A stretch of 64,000 bases of DNA from Clostridia bacterium (GCA_017513245.1 JAFXGK010000016.1:37036-101035), one strand, 5' to 3'; shown: positions 1-9,701, numbered from the stretch's first letter. Numbers and translations: made by a program. Notes: generated by a model from the sequence alone, not told the origin.

Positions 1-269
1 ATATCGAGTTTATCCTTTGCCTCGGCATAGGCCTCCTCGCGGGAGCGAATATCTTCAATCAGCGACCAGGCCTTTTCGGGGATTTCTTCGCCCTCCTCGA
101 CCGCTGTGATAACAGCACGGCCGAAGGCCTCGTAACGCTTGGAGAGCGCTTTTTTCATGGAGGAAAGCTCCATTTTCTGCTTTTGAACGGTTACCACCTT
201 TTCGGTAGTGTCGTAGGCGGAGTCAAGCACGTCACGCGCTTTAGTTATAACGTCTTCAAAAAAATCCAT
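1..269 (-). CDS. Hypothetical coiled-coil protein, C-terminus off the window
   Basis: Only the first 89 codons are in the window, and the gene runs off the left edge. It begins MDFFEDVITKARDVLDSAY and continues as a charged, largely helical stretch rich in Glu, Lys and Ala, as expected of a small coiled-coil protein. No enzyme motif is visible. I chose the ATG at 267-269 because AAAGGATGG lies just upstream. An in-frame ATG three codons earlier (276-278) has no comparable site. It follows the kinase gene by 12 bases and is the last visible member of the recJ operon. I do not recognise the family and infer no function. Confidence 0.7.
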   Translation of the reverse strand, partial: MDFFEDVITKARDVLDSAYDTTEKVVTVQKQKMELSSMKKALSKRYEAFGRAVITAVEEGEEIPEKAWSLIEDIRSREEAYAEAKDKLD

Positions 270-281
270 AGCTACCATCCT

Positions 282-1223
282 TTACTTATCGGTTTTAGCG
301 GGGTGCAGAAATTCGCGAAGCAACGAGTTTTCGGGGACGAAGGATTCGTCCAAATCGCAAAACTCGGCAAGACCGCGAGCTGTTTTTACTACGTAGGCGT
401 AATCCTCACTTTCGGGGTCGATTCTGGAAAGCAAATCGAGCACGCGGAAGCGGAAAACGCAGGGTTCGTAATCGTGGAGCGTTGTAATTATGCGGTCGGC
501 GGTGGGTTTAAAGCCGTAGAGGTATTTTTCTTCGCCCTTTACCACGCTTTCCCACATATCGAAGGTCTTTTGCGGAGAAGCGCCGCGATAGATATCATCG
601 CGCGACATACGGCGCATAAGACGCATTTGGCGGCTGGTAAGCACCGTGTTTCCTTCATCATCAAATATCGACTGTGACACCGAAATATAAACCTTATAAA
701 TACTTTCGGAAGGCAGCATTTCGGAAAGCAGAGGGTTAAGTGCGTGAAGACCCTCAACTATAAGCACGCCGCCGCCCGAAATATCGATTAGATGACCGTT
801 ATCCTTGCGGCGACCGGTTTCAAAATCGAATAGCGGCATTACACACTTGCCCGTTTCGATTATTTCGGAAAAGCAACGGTTAATTTCGGGGATATCGAGG
901 GAATACACCGTCTCGTAATCGGGTTTTCCGTTTTCATCAACGGGGCCCTTTCCCCTATCGAGATAAAAATCGTCAAGCGACACTACGCTGGGATTGACCG
1001 AAAGCCCCGCTAAATGCTGCTCAAGTAAATGGGCAGTAGTGGTCTTACCGGAGCCCGAGGGACCGGCTATCATTACAATCTGCTGTGTGCCGTTTTTGAT
1101 GGTTTCGGCAAGGGAGCGAATCTCATCGCGATATCGCTGCTCGCAGGTGGCTATATAAGCCTCTCGGTTGCCGTTTACGTTTTTGTTTATCTCATTTACG
1201 GTAGGTTTCATAAAAGCTGTCAA
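282..1223 (-). CDS. Uridine kinase-like P-loop nucleoside kinase
   Basis: The 313-residue product has a Walker A motif GPSGSGKT at residues 54-61, then SLDDFYLDRGKGP and FDFETGRR segments as in the uridine kinase/phosphoribulokinase family. The expected reaction is NTP-dependent phosphorylation of uridine or a related nucleoside in the cytosol. The protein is about 100 residues longer than classical Udk, with extra N-terminal and C-terminal sequence, so the substrate is less certain. Its start overlaps the end of hemZ by about 30 bases. An internal Met at residue 5 is an alternative start that would shorten the overlap to about 20 bases. It is translationally coupled to the recJ-relA-hemZ operon. 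Confidence 0.85.
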   Translation of the reverse strand: MTAFMKPTVNEINKNVNGNREAYIATCEQRYRDEIRSLAETIKNGTQQIVMIAGPSGSGKTTTAHLLEQHLAGLSVNPSVVSLDDFYLDRGKGPVDENGKPDYETVYSLDIPEINRCFSEIIETGKCVMPLFDFETGRRKDNGHLIDISGGGVLIVEGLHALNPLLSEMLPSESIYKVYISVSQSIFDDEGNTVLTSRQMRLMRRMSRDDIYRGASPQKTFDMWESVVKGEEKYLYGFKPTADRIITTLHDYEPCVFRFRVLDLLSRIDPESEDYAYVVKTARGLAEFCDLDESFVPENSLLREFLHPAKTDK

Positions 1224-2664
1224 TTCTCGCCTTTCTTTCCATAAGTTCGCCGAAGCGATTTATATATTCATATGGATATTTATAGTTAAAAATTCGTTCT
1301 ATAAAGTTTCCGCAGGGCTCCTTAAGCTTGGTAACCGCCGAAGCGCCGCACGCCAATATTGTATGCGTTTCATCCATAATATAAACATTATAAAGGCATT
1401 CCTTACCCGGAAGCGAATATCCGACATTTTCGAGGTTTCCTACCGTTTTACTCTGGCGGTACATATAGTACGGGGCTATGCCTGCCGCGCTTATGCGGCT
1501 GCGTGCCGCAGACACCATATTTTTAGCCATATCGCCTACTGTCTTTTCGGGAAGTTCGCCCTCGGTTGACAGTGTTGCCGCGCGCTTAAGTGCGAGCGAG
1601 TGCACCGTTATGCTCTCGGGCGAGAGCGCAAGCACGCGGTCAAGCGTTGCGCTGAAGGAGTCCTCTGTGTCGGTCGGAAGACCTGCGATAAGGTCCATAT
1701 TTATATTGTCAAAGCCGCATTCGCGGGCAAGATAAAAGGCTTTTTCGGTTTCTTCCGCGGTGTGGCGGCGGCCGATAGCCGAAAGCACGCTGTCGTTCAT
1801 GGTTTGGGGATTGATGCTGATACGGTCTACCCCGTTTTTCTTAATAACCTCAAGCTTTTCGCGGGTTATGGTGTCGGGACGGCCTGCCTCGACCGTGAAT
1901 TCACGCAGATTCGATAAATCAAAATTCTCGCGAACAACCGACAGCACTGTATCCATCTGCTCGGCAGTGAGTGTGGTGGGGGTGCCGCCGCCCATATAGA
2001 TGGTTTCGAGGCGAAGATGGTTGCGCGCCGCATATCCGGCCGTTATTTTAAGCTCCTCACACAGAAGTTTAACGTACTCGGGGATGAGCTTTTTTGCGTG
2101 CTCGACCGAGTGCGATACGAAGGAGCAGTAAGAACACCTTGTAGGACAAAACGGAATCGAAATATAAAGGCTAAAAGATTCGGGCGCCGAGAGTGAAACG
2201 ATTTTTTCTTCCGATGCGTTAGTTTCTCTGCAAAGGGAGATTTTTTCGTCGCTTACGAGCAGTTTTTCCTTAAAATACTGTTCGGCGTCTTCCCCGCCGT
2301 TTGCTGACGCCAGACGGGAATAAAGCTTAGCGGGACGGACACCCGTTAAGATTCCCCAAGGCGGTGTATAGCCGGTAATATCACAGAAGCAGTGGTAAAG
2401 GCAGGTAGCGATTTCACGCTCGCAGTCGGCGGTGTAGTCGGGAGAATTGTTTTCAATTTCAGTTTCGTATTCTCGCGTCTTGCCGAAAAGCGAAAGCGCT
2501 GCATAAAGGCGGGTCTTTTCCTCGCCCCTTTCGCATACGGTGTTGGCATATGCGTTTCCCTCTGCCAAAGTATCGATTATTTCAATTTTTTCGAAGGGCA
2601 GAAAAATTCGGCAGAGTTTTTCGAGCTCGTAACGAAAATCGTGGTTTACTGTGGTTAAAATCAT
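1192..2664 (-). CDS. hemZ: Coproporphyrinogen dehydrogenase HemZ, radical SAM
   Basis: The 490-residue product carries the radical SAM cluster motif CPTRCSYCSF near residues 172-181, the HemN-like IYMGGGTPTTL segment and NPQTMND further on. It has a roughly 150-residue N-terminal extension typical of HemZ rather than HemN. The family is assigned to oxygen-independent oxidation of coproporphyrinogen III. No other heme genes are present here, so whether this organism makes heme or uses the protein as a HemW/HutW-like enzyme cannot be told. It lies 2 bases after the metallo-hydrolase and overlaps the kinase start, so it is cotranscribed. The order relA-dtd-MBL-hemZ is familiar from Clostridia. 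Confidence 0.92.
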   Translation of the reverse strand: MILTTVNHDFRYELEKLCRIFLPFEKIEIIDTLAEGNAYANTVCERGEEKTRLYAALSLFGKTREYETEIENNSPDYTADCEREIATCLYHCFCDITGYTPPWGILTGVRPAKLYSRLASANGGEDAEQYFKEKLLVSDEKISLCRETNASEEKIVSLSAPESFSLYISIPFCPTRCSYCSFVSHSVEHAKKLIPEYVKLLCEELKITAGYAARNHLRLETIYMGGGTPTTLTAEQMDTVLSVVRENFDLSNLREFTVEAGRPDTITREKLEVIKKNGVDRISINPQTMNDSVLSAIGRRHTAEETEKAFYLARECGFDNINMDLIAGLPTDTEDSFSATLDRVLALSPESITVHSLALKRAATLSTEGELPEKTVGDMAKNMVSAARSRISAAGIAPYYMYRQSKTVGNLENVGYSLPGKECLYNVYIMDETHTILACGASAVTKLKEPCGNFIERIFNYKYPYEYINRFGELMERKARIDSFYETYRK

Positions 2665-2666
2665 AC

Positions 2667-3284
2667 TTAAAATTCCCTAAAATAGTAAGGATTATTTTGC
2701 TTTTCAAAGCCGATTGTGGTAGCCTCGCCGTGGCCCGGGTAGACCACGCAGTCATCAGGCAGGCAAAAAAGACGCGCCAACGACTGCTGCATTGCGGTCA
2801 TACTTCCCGTGGGGAAATCGGTTCGGCCGATGCTAAGGCAGAAAAGAGTATCGCCGCTGATTAAAATATTATCGATCAGCAGGCATATTGAGCCCTCGGT
2901 GTGACCGGGGGTGAAAATTACGGTAACGGGCAGGTCGCCAAACGTTGTCTGTCCTGCAGTTAAAAGGATATCGGGCGATACGGCTTTATGACGAATGCCA
3001 AAATAATCGCCAAGGCTGTCGGCGGTACTTTGCAGTCCGCAGGCATCGGCCTCCGAGACCGCGACGGGAATGGAATATTCTTCCTTTAGCTCTGCTATCG
3101 CCGCCACGTGGTCACAGTGGCGGTGGGTTGCTATTATAAAAATCTCCTTACCCTTTGCGCCCTCGATAAAGGATTTTAGCATTGGCGTATGGGCAGACGG
3201 GTCGATAATAAGCGCCGTGTTTTCGCTTTCTATCATATAGCAGTTAGCACCCATCACACCCTGCGCTTGTACGCTGATTTTCAT
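2667..3284 (-). CDS. MBL-fold metallo-hydrolase, YcbL/glyoxalase II-like
   Basis: The 205-residue product has the metal-binding signature THRHCDH (His54, His56, Asp58, His59), followed by FTPGHTEGS, SGDTLF and VYPGHGEAT, which supply the remaining ligands. It is a single-domain, cytosolic enzyme of the YcbL/GloB-like group, probably a thioester or small-ester hydrolase with a di-metal centre. The substrate is not evident. It sits between dtd and hemZ with one- and two-base gaps, so it belongs to the same polycistron. Confidence 0.9.
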   Translation of the reverse strand: MKISVQAQGVMGANCYMIESENTALIIDPSAHTPMLKSFIEGAKGKEIFIIATHRHCDHVAAIAELKEEYSIPVAVSEADACGLQSTADSLGDYFGIRHKAVSPDILLTAGQTTFGDLPVTVIFTPGHTEGSICLLIDNILISGDTLFCLSIGRTDFPTGSMTAMQQSLARLFCLPDDCVVYPGHGEATTIGFEKQNNPYYFREF

Positions 3285-3285
3285 A

Positions 3286-3741
3286 TTATTTTCTCCAAGT
3301 ATCGGTATTAAGGGTTATGGTTACGGGACCGTCGCAGGACATATTTATCTGCATATCGGCACCGAAAACGCCGGTTTCAACACCGCCGACACCGTTTGCT
3401 TTAAGCTGTTCGCAATAAAGCTTATAAAGACGGTCGGCCTCGTCGGGGCGCATAGCACCGATAAAGGAGGGTCGGTTACCCTTTTTGGTGTCGGCACAGA
3501 GGGTAAAATTAGATACAACGAGCGCCTTACCACCTATATCGGTGAGTGACAGATTCATTTTATCCTCGCTGTCGCAGAAGATGCGAAGCGCTGCCGTTTT
3601 ACGGGCGAGCAGTTCGGCGGTAGCATCGGTGTCCTCGCTCGTTACGCCGAGGAGTACCAAATAGCCCTGCTCGATACTGCCGCTTTTTACGCCGTCGGCT
3701 ATTACCTCGGCACGGCTTACGCGCTGAATTATTGCTATCAT
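3286..3741 (-). CDS. dtd: D-aminoacyl-tRNA deacylase
   Basis: The 151-residue product begins MIAIIQRVSRAEV and has the family signatures SNFTLCADTKKGNRPSF and the C-terminal Gly-cisPro-type motif DGPVT, both of which form the active site. It removes D-amino acids (and glycine mischarged on tRNA-Ala) from tRNA in the cytosol. The length matches the family. The ATG overlaps the relA stop codon by one base (TAATG), indicating translational coupling. The adjacency to relA is widely conserved in Firmicutes. Confidence 0.96.
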   Translation of the reverse strand: MIAIIQRVSRAEVIADGVKSGSIEQGYLVLLGVTSEDTDATAELLARKTAALRIFCDSEDKMNLSLTDIGGKALVVSNFTLCADTKKGNRPSFIGAMRPDEADRLYKLYCEQLKANGVGGVETGVFGADMQINMSCDGPVTITLNTDTWRK

Positions 3742-5927
3742 TACTGATTTATCCTTTCTACCGAGAAAACACCCGACAGTTTTTCGAGACGGGCGGTTAT
3801 GCTGTGCAGGTGCTCGACGCTGGCGGTTTTAAGGGTTACTATAAAGACGCAGTTGCCGTTTTTGGTGCTGCGCGCGTTTACTGCGTGAACGGTTACCTTC
3901 ATATTAAAGAGCGCTGCGGTAACGTCCATAAGCAGGCCGTCACGGTTAACGCCCGAGATCTGCAGAGTTGTAACCAAATCGTCTCCTGCTTCAACCGCCC
4001 AGTGAGCCTTAACCCAGCGATTGGGTTCCTCGCTTGCGGCAATATCACGCGGCACGTTGCAGCAGTCGCGCTTGTGCACCGACACGCCGTGGCCACGGGT
4101 TATGAAGCCGATAATTTCATCGCCCGGAAGCGGTGAGCAGCATTTTGAAATCTTAATAAGGCAGTTATCGATGCCCTCGATTTCAACGCCGCCCGTAGGC
4201 TTCTTGGAAACGGGCTTAACTATATCCTCAACGAGGACGGGCTTTTGCGCTTTGACAAGCTTTGAATAGTCGTCCTTTATGCGCGGCATTATCTTCGACA
4301 GCAGGATTCCGCCGTAGCCGATTGCGGCATAGAGGTCCTCTACGCTGCCAAGATGCTGCTTGCGGGCAAGTTCTGAGAGGAATTCTTCCATTTCCTCGTC
4401 GGGAAGATTTATGCCGTTGCGAGAAAACTCGCGTTCGAGCTCGCTTTGGCCGGTTTCGATATTCTCGGCGCGGCGCTCCTTTTTAAACCAGCCGCGGATT
4501 TTGGCCTTGGCCTGGTTGGTGACGGCGATTTTAAGCCAGTCACGGCTCGGGGCATGGTTGGCCGCGTTGGTTGTTATAATCTCGATAATTTCGCCCGTTT
4601 TGATAACGTGGTTTAAGGGCACTATTCTGCCGTCAACCTTAGCGCCCACCATCTTAATGCCTACAGCCGAATGGATGGCGAAGGCAAAGTCGATTATGGT
4701 GGAACCTACGGGCAGATTTATAACGTCGCCCTTTGGGGTAACGGCAAAAACGTCCTCCTGCGCGAGGTCGGTTTTTATGGTTTGGATGATGTCGTTGGCG
4801 TTTTCATCCTCGTTTTGTGATTCGAGAATCTGTCTAACCCAGGATATACGTTCATCCATCTTGCTGGCGCCGCTAACGCCGTCCTTATATTTCCAGTGGG
4901 CTGCGATTCCGTATTCGGCGGTGTGGTGCATATCGAAGGTACGAATCTGAATTTCGAACGGAATACCCTCACGGCCTATAACGGTGGTGTGCAGCGACTG
5001 ATACATATTGGGCTTCGGGGTTGAAATATAGTCCTTAAAGCGGTTAGGAATGGGACGGAACATATCGTGCATTATGCCGAGAATGTTATAGCAGTCGGCT
5101 ATTGAATCTGTTATGATTCTAACGGCATAAATATCGTAAATTTCGTCAAAATCGCGGCCCTGTACGTACATCTTACGGTAGATGCCGTGTATTGATTTTA
5201 CACGGCTTTCGATTTGAATGTTGGTATCGGGCAGGATTTCGTGCAGGTGATTTTCAATTCGCTCGCGAATCTTTTTGAGGTTTTCCTCACGCTCGGACTT
5301 GCGGACCGAAAGCGACTGCTCGACCTCGTGATATGCGATAGGGTCAAGGTGGAGAATTGCAAGGTCTTCAAGTTCTTCCTTTACTGCACGGATACCGAGA
5401 CGGTGTGCGATAGGAGCGTAAATTTCAAGCGTTTCGAGCGATTTTTCACGCTGCTTATCCTCACGCATAGCGTCAAGGGTGCGCATATTGTGAAGGCGGT
5501 CGGCCAGCTTTATGATAATAACTCGAATGTCCTCGTTCATTGCCATAAACATCTTACGAAGATTTTCGGCCTGGAACTCCTCTTTGGAGGTAAACTGAAT
5601 CTTACCGAGTTTGGTTACGCCCTCAACCAGGTTGGCAACGCTGCTGCCGAACTCTTTTTCAACGTCCTCGTGGGTTATGTCGGTATCCTCAATAACGTCG
5701 TGAAGCAGGGCTGCGATTATAGATTCGCTGTCCATTCCCATTTTAAGCAAAATTTCGGCAACCGACAGCGGATGAACATAATACTCCTCCTTAGAGAAGC
5801 GGAACTGACCCTTGTGGGCCTCGGTGCAGATTTCAAATGCGCGCTTGATTTTCGGCAGGTCGTAACCTCCCTGCTCTTTTAGTTTTTCTTCAAGTTTCAG
5901 ATAGTCTTTTAAATATTTTTCATCCAT
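3741..5927 (-). CDS. relA: Bifunctional (p)ppGpp synthetase/hydrolase RelA/SpoT
   Basis: The 728-residue long-form RSH protein has all domains in order: an HD hydrolase domain (His52; HDVIED at 76-81), a synthetase domain (RFKDYI, YQSLHTTVIG, EIQIRTFDMHHTAEYG), a TGS domain and a C-terminal ACT domain. The intact HD residues and RFKD loop argue for both synthesis and hydrolysis of (p)ppGpp in the stringent response. The ATG overlaps the recJ stop codon by one base and its stop overlaps the dtd start by one base. The apt gene that often separates recJ and relA in Firmicutes is absent here. Confidence 0.97.
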   Translation of the reverse strand: MDEKYLKDYLKLEEKLKEQGGYDLPKIKRAFEICTEAHKGQFRFSKEEYYVHPLSVAEILLKMGMDSESIIAALLHDVIEDTDITHEDVEKEFGSSVANLVEGVTKLGKIQFTSKEEFQAENLRKMFMAMNEDIRVIIIKLADRLHNMRTLDAMREDKQREKSLETLEIYAPIAHRLGIRAVKEELEDLAILHLDPIAYHEVEQSLSVRKSEREENLKKIRERIENHLHEILPDTNIQIESRVKSIHGIYRKMYVQGRDFDEIYDIYAVRIITDSIADCYNILGIMHDMFRPIPNRFKDYISTPKPNMYQSLHTTVIGREGIPFEIQIRTFDMHHTAEYGIAAHWKYKDGVSGASKMDERISWVRQILESQNEDENANDIIQTIKTDLAQEDVFAVTPKGDVINLPVGSTIIDFAFAIHSAVGIKMVGAKVDGRIVPLNHVIKTGEIIEIITTNAANHAPSRDWLKIAVTNQAKAKIRGWFKKERRAENIETGQSELEREFSRNGINLPDEEMEEFLSELARKQHLGSVEDLYAAIGYGGILLSKIMPRIKDDYSKLVKAQKPVLVEDIVKPVSKKPTGGVEIEGIDNCLIKISKCCSPLPGDEIIGFITRGHGVSVHKRDCCNVPRDIAASEEPNRWVKAHWAVEAGDDLVTTLQISGVNRDGLLMDVTAALFNMKVTVHAVNARSTKNGNCVFIVTLKTASVEHLHSITARLEKLSGVFSVERINQ

Positions 5928-7936
5928 TAGTCGACGTCACCTTCTTTCAAACGGGTAAGAATTGATGAATTTTCAAGGTCGGAACGAACGCCCTCGATTT
6001 TGCGAAGCATTATATCATCCCCTCTTTTTTCGGCGCTTAAAAGCCCGAGTTCACAGAGGATGTCGACAGCGGCTAAGATTTTGCCGCGTGAGAGTCGTCC
6101 CGTAAGTTTATTCTCAACCAGCGCTTTGCTGACGGGAGCCGTGCAAGCGCGGTATATAAGACCGATTTCCTCGCGTGTGGGGCGAATGGGAGAGGTATCT
6201 CGGCAGACACCGCGAATAAAATCGCTGTAGAGTGCCGCCGTTTCGATATCGACCTCGCTCTGTCCCGAAGGGCGGATATCGCGTACCGTAACGCTTAGGT
6301 TCTTTTCGCCTCTAAACTCCCCTGCCTCGAGTGTTACGGCTACGTCTACCGTATCGCCGACCTCATAGGGGAAGTTTTCCTGCGTTTTACCAAACATAAG
6401 AGCCTGAATAAACGAGCCTTCGCGCGTAAAGAGCAGGCGCAGATGTTTGCCGTTTCCGATGGGGGTTATGCGCTCAATTTTAAGCGAATAGACACCGAAC
6501 AGCGGATTTTGGTTGCCCTTGCCGAAGGGTTCGAGTGCGGCAAGCTCTTCAGCCAGCTCAAGCGAAAGTGCTTCGGGGCGAAGTTTGCAGTCGAGCGTTA
6601 GCTGCGGCGCGCACAGAGGCTGCCGTCTTGCGTATTTGTTTACGCTTTCACGGAGTTTTTCGATATCCTCGGTCTTGAGTGTAAGGCCTGCGGCCAGCTC
6701 GTGACCGCCGAATTTTATGAGGAATTCGGAGGCGGTATTTATAGCGTCGAAGAGCGAAAAACCGTCAACGCTGCGGCCGGAGCCTACCGAAATTTCACCC
6801 TCCGTTGAGAGCATAATTACGGGTTTGCCGTAGCGTTCGACGAGGCGTGCGGCGGCAATGCCGACTATACCCTTATGCCAGCCGTTACCTGCGCAGACGA
6901 TAACACGGTCATGATGGTAGCCGTGCTCCTCAATTTTCTTTATTGCCTCTTTTTCTATCTGCTGCTCAATCTGCTGACGGGCGCTGTTTTCGGAATCTAT
7001 CTCGGCCGCTATGGCAAGTGCTTCATCGGTATTATCACTGCACAGCAACTTTGCCGCGCGCATTGCGTCACCCATTCGGCCTGCGGCATTAATACGCGGG
7101 CCTAAATTAAATGCGAGATTGCCTGCACGAAGGGATTTACCCTCGAGTCCTGCAACCGAAATTAGCGCCGCCATACCGATACGGGCGGTATCATTGATAT
7201 ACATCAATCCCTCACGTACAAATATGCGGTTTTCGCCGCGGAGGGGCATAACGTCGGCCACCGTGCCAAGTGCGACAAGGTCACCGTAAAGAGGTAAAAG
7301 TTCCTCCGGTACGGCATTTTCCATAGCGCATACGAGTTTATACGCTACGCCCACACCCGAAAGGTCCTTGAATTCGCTTGTATCGTCTGCTCGGTGGGGG
7401 TCTACAACTGCAACCGCTTCGGGAAGAGCGCCTGCAGGAATATGATGGTCGGTTACCACAACGTCGATACCGAGGCTTTGCGCATAGGCTATTTCCTCGT
7501 TTGCGTTGATGCCGTTATCCACCGTGATTATAAGACCGACACCCATACCGTCAAGCTTGTTTACGGAATCCATATTCATTCCGTAGCCTTCGTCCTCGCG
7601 GTTAGGGATATAGCAAACAACGTTGGCGCCACGGGAAATTAAGTGGGTATAAAGCAGTACGGTTGCGGTTACACCGTCACAGTCGTAGTCGCCGTAGACG
7701 GCAATCAGTTTTCCCTCTTCAATTGCGGCGTTTACGCAATCAGCGGCCTTATGCATATCGGCGAGAGCAAAGGGGTCATCCAAATCGTCCTCGCAGGAAA
7801 GAAATGCATCAAGCGACAGCGCATCGGTGTATCCGCGCGCTACTGCGATAAGCGCCAAAATCGGCTCTACGTCACATTCTTCGGCCAAATTATTGACGAG
7901 TTCTTTAGAATATTTTGATAATATCCAGCGTTTCAT
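5927..7936 (-). CDS. recJ: Single-stranded-DNA-specific exonuclease RecJ
   Basis: The 669-residue product has DHH phosphoesterase motifs VYGDYDCDGVTAT and VVTDHHIP, a DHHA1 region ending GGHELAAGLT, and the C-terminal OB-type domain (FGKGNQNPLFG). It degrades single-stranded DNA 5' to 3' in recombination and repair. I start it at the ATG ending at 7936, five bases after GGAGGTGA. A longer reading frame to 7957 has no such site. It is the first gene of the operon through hemZ, and a promoter lies just upstream at 7974-8002. Confidence 0.96.
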   Translation of the reverse strand: MKRWILSKYSKELVNNLAEECDVEPILALIAVARGYTDALSLDAFLSCEDDLDDPFALADMHKAADCVNAAIEEGKLIAVYGDYDCDGVTATVLLYTHLISRGANVVCYIPNREDEGYGMNMDSVNKLDGMGVGLIITVDNGINANEEIAYAQSLGIDVVVTDHHIPAGALPEAVAVVDPHRADDTSEFKDLSGVGVAYKLVCAMENAVPEELLPLYGDLVALGTVADVMPLRGENRIFVREGLMYINDTARIGMAALISVAGLEGKSLRAGNLAFNLGPRINAAGRMGDAMRAAKLLCSDNTDEALAIAAEIDSENSARQQIEQQIEKEAIKKIEEHGYHHDRVIVCAGNGWHKGIVGIAAARLVERYGKPVIMLSTEGEISVGSGRSVDGFSLFDAINTASEFLIKFGGHELAAGLTLKTEDIEKLRESVNKYARRQPLCAPQLTLDCKLRPEALSLELAEELAALEPFGKGNQNPLFGVYSLKIERITPIGNGKHLRLLFTREGSFIQALMFGKTQENFPYEVGDTVDVAVTLEAGEFRGEKNLSVTVRDIRPSGQSEVDIETAALYSDFIRGVCRDTSPIRPTREEIGLIYRACTAPVSKALVENKLTGRLSRGKILAAVDILCELGLLSAEKRGDDIMLRKIEGVRSDLENSSILTRLKEGDVD

Positions 7937-7973
7937 TGCTCTCACCTCCAAAAGCATATATAAATTCTATTTT

Positions 7974-8002
7974 ATTATACTATAATAAGGTGTTCTTTTC
8001 AA
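7974..8002 (-). promoter_or_regulatory. Sigma-70-type promoter for recJ operon
   Basis: On the minus strand TTGAAA (7997-8002) and TATAAT (7974-7979) are separated by exactly 17 bases. The -10 box lies about 38 bases before the recJ start. It is the only strong promoter seen ahead of the operon. Confidence 0.75.
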
Positions 8003-8013
8003 TATTTCTTTTA

Positions 8014-8060
8014 TAAAAAAATCTCCCAAACAACCCCGAACAGGGCATTTGGGAGATTTT
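8014..8060 (-). terminator. Rho-independent terminator after GH20 gene
   Basis: A perfect 13-bp stem (AAAATCTCCCAAA at 8018-8030 with its complement at 8048-8060) is followed on the minus strand by a T-rich tract. It starts 5 bases after the GH20 stop and separates that gene from the recJ promoter. Confidence 0.85.
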
Positions 8061-8064
8061 ATAT

Positions 8065-9666
8065 TTACTGAAGATTGCTATTTGTTAAAAGCCACGGGAA
8101 ATCGTATACAAACAGCGTATCATCATCGTAATCCGGGTCGATGCTCGGAGGAAGAGTTTCGGTTTCGAGTTCGTCTATCTTGCGGTCGTTTTCGATGTAA
8201 TCGCGAATCACACGCATTATATAATCATTTCTAACCAGCTGACCGCCAAGGAAAAGATGATTGATTTCGCTGCCGAAGCCTACGTTGGTTTTGCGCCAGT
8301 AACGGTAGAATACGTCGATTAAACCGTTAAGCGATGCGTTTAATTCTTCGAGCCTTGTAAGGCAGTTTTTCAGCGCTTCTTTATCGGCGTTTTTATATGC
8401 GGCACGGATGGTGCGTCCCAAATTTGCGCGGATAGAGAGGGTTCGGGCAAAGGCAGCGGCCATCTCGAAAATATAGCCGAATTCCCCTGCCTCGACCGAC
8501 TTATATTCTGCTTCGAGAGTTTTATACCAGTTGCTCATTTGGGGGTCGTGCAGAAGATCGTAGCCGGTTACGAGCATATCCTCGACAAATACGCGGAAGG
8601 AACGGTTATGAACGTATTTGGAGGGCTTTTTATCGGGGTTGTTAAGGTAGTCGAGCGACATTAAATCATCGAATTTTACGCCGACAATATCGAAGAATTT
8701 TTGCTTGTCGAGTGGCTTATTTTCATCAAAATTACCGTTGGCATATTCGGCGGCGGCAAACAAAACGGGCATAACGGCAAAATTATTAACCCATGCGCCG
8801 CGATCGGACCAAACGGTTACCAAATACTGCTCAATTCCGAGCGCAGAGGAGACCTTCATTTGCGGAATTATGCGAGAAATACTGAAATCGTTTTGGGTTG
8901 AAAGACCATTTATTTTATAGGCGGCACCGGCGTAGGTGATTTTTTCGTAACTGCCAACGTTTTCTTTAAGCTCGGCAAGGTTTTTGCGGATGGTGTCCTC
9001 GTCGGCCTCGCGATAGTTCCAGTAAAAGACCTTAACGCTGTCGGGAAGCGCCGCTTTTACGACCTCGGGGGTTACTGTAGTCTGGTGACGCTCTATCAGC
9101 ATATCGTGCCAAATTTCAAAGGTGTAGCCGTATTTTTCACCAATTTCCACCACGCGCTTTAGGTGCTCGAGCAGAATTTCCTTGCGGTCGCGGAAACCGT
9201 TTTGCTTAAAATAGTTGCCCGTTCCGAGGCCGTAGGTTTCATCGTAGCCAATATGAATGCGACGGGATTTTAATGCGCCCGACATGGTTTTAAACATTTT
9301 ATCGACCAATTCATAAACGCGCTCGTTGCCGACAAGCAAAATCTCGCGGGTATCGAGCATATCGGTGTAGCAAAAATGACGCTCTAAAAAAGCCAAATGA
9401 CCAAGGGTTTGGATATTGGGAATTAATTCTATTCCCTTGCTTTCCGAGTATTCTTCCATCGCTTTGAGATCATCGGCAGTAAAGCCTCCGCGCTTGTAAT
9501 TAAAGTAGGGCTCACCCTCCATTTTATAGGCATCGGTCAGGCTGAGATACAGTTCGTCGTAACCCATTGCGGAAATAAGGTCGACGTACTTTTTGAAGGT
9601 TTCAAAGTTTGGAGTGTTGTTGTTAGACACCTCAAGCAGCGTTGAAAGTTTTTTGAATTTTTTCAT
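8065..9666 (-). CDS. Cytosolic GH20-type beta-N-acetylhexosaminidase
   Basis: The 533-residue product is a TIM-barrel hydrolase. The segment HIGYDETYGLG contains the Asp142-Glu143 pair typical of glycoside hydrolase family 20, where the Glu is the acid and the Asp orients the substrate's acetamido group. LIPNIQTLGHL upstream matches the family's strand. There is no signal peptide, so it probably removes terminal GlcNAc or GalNAc from imported oligosaccharides. The long C-terminal helical region resembles that of related Firmicute enzymes. It stands alone with its own promoter and terminator and no sugar transporter beside it, so the substrate is open. Confidence 0.83.
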   Translation of the reverse strand: MKKFKKLSTLLEVSNNNTPNFETFKKYVDLISAMGYDELYLSLTDAYKMEGEPYFNYKRGGFTADDLKAMEEYSESKGIELIPNIQTLGHLAFLERHFCYTDMLDTREILLVGNERVYELVDKMFKTMSGALKSRRIHIGYDETYGLGTGNYFKQNGFRDRKEILLEHLKRVVEIGEKYGYTFEIWHDMLIERHQTTVTPEVVKAALPDSVKVFYWNYREADEDTIRKNLAELKENVGSYEKITYAGAAYKINGLSTQNDFSISRIIPQMKVSSALGIEQYLVTVWSDRGAWVNNFAVMPVLFAAAEYANGNFDENKPLDKQKFFDIVGVKFDDLMSLDYLNNPDKKPSKYVHNRSFRVFVEDMLVTGYDLLHDPQMSNWYKTLEAEYKSVEAGEFGYIFEMAAAFARTLSIRANLGRTIRAAYKNADKEALKNCLTRLEELNASLNGLIDVFYRYWRKTNVGFGSEINHLFLGGQLVRNDYIMRVIRDYIENDRKIDELETETLPPSIDPDYDDDTLFVYDFPWLLTNSNLQ

Positions 9667-9701
9667 TTTACATCACCTATTATCGATTGGTTTACACTTG
9701 C

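Noticed and set aside
5925-5929. Missing apt gene between recJ and relA as a sign of deletion
   Set aside because: The junction is a clean TAATG overlap with no remnant sequence, so it is an ordinary variant of the gene order.
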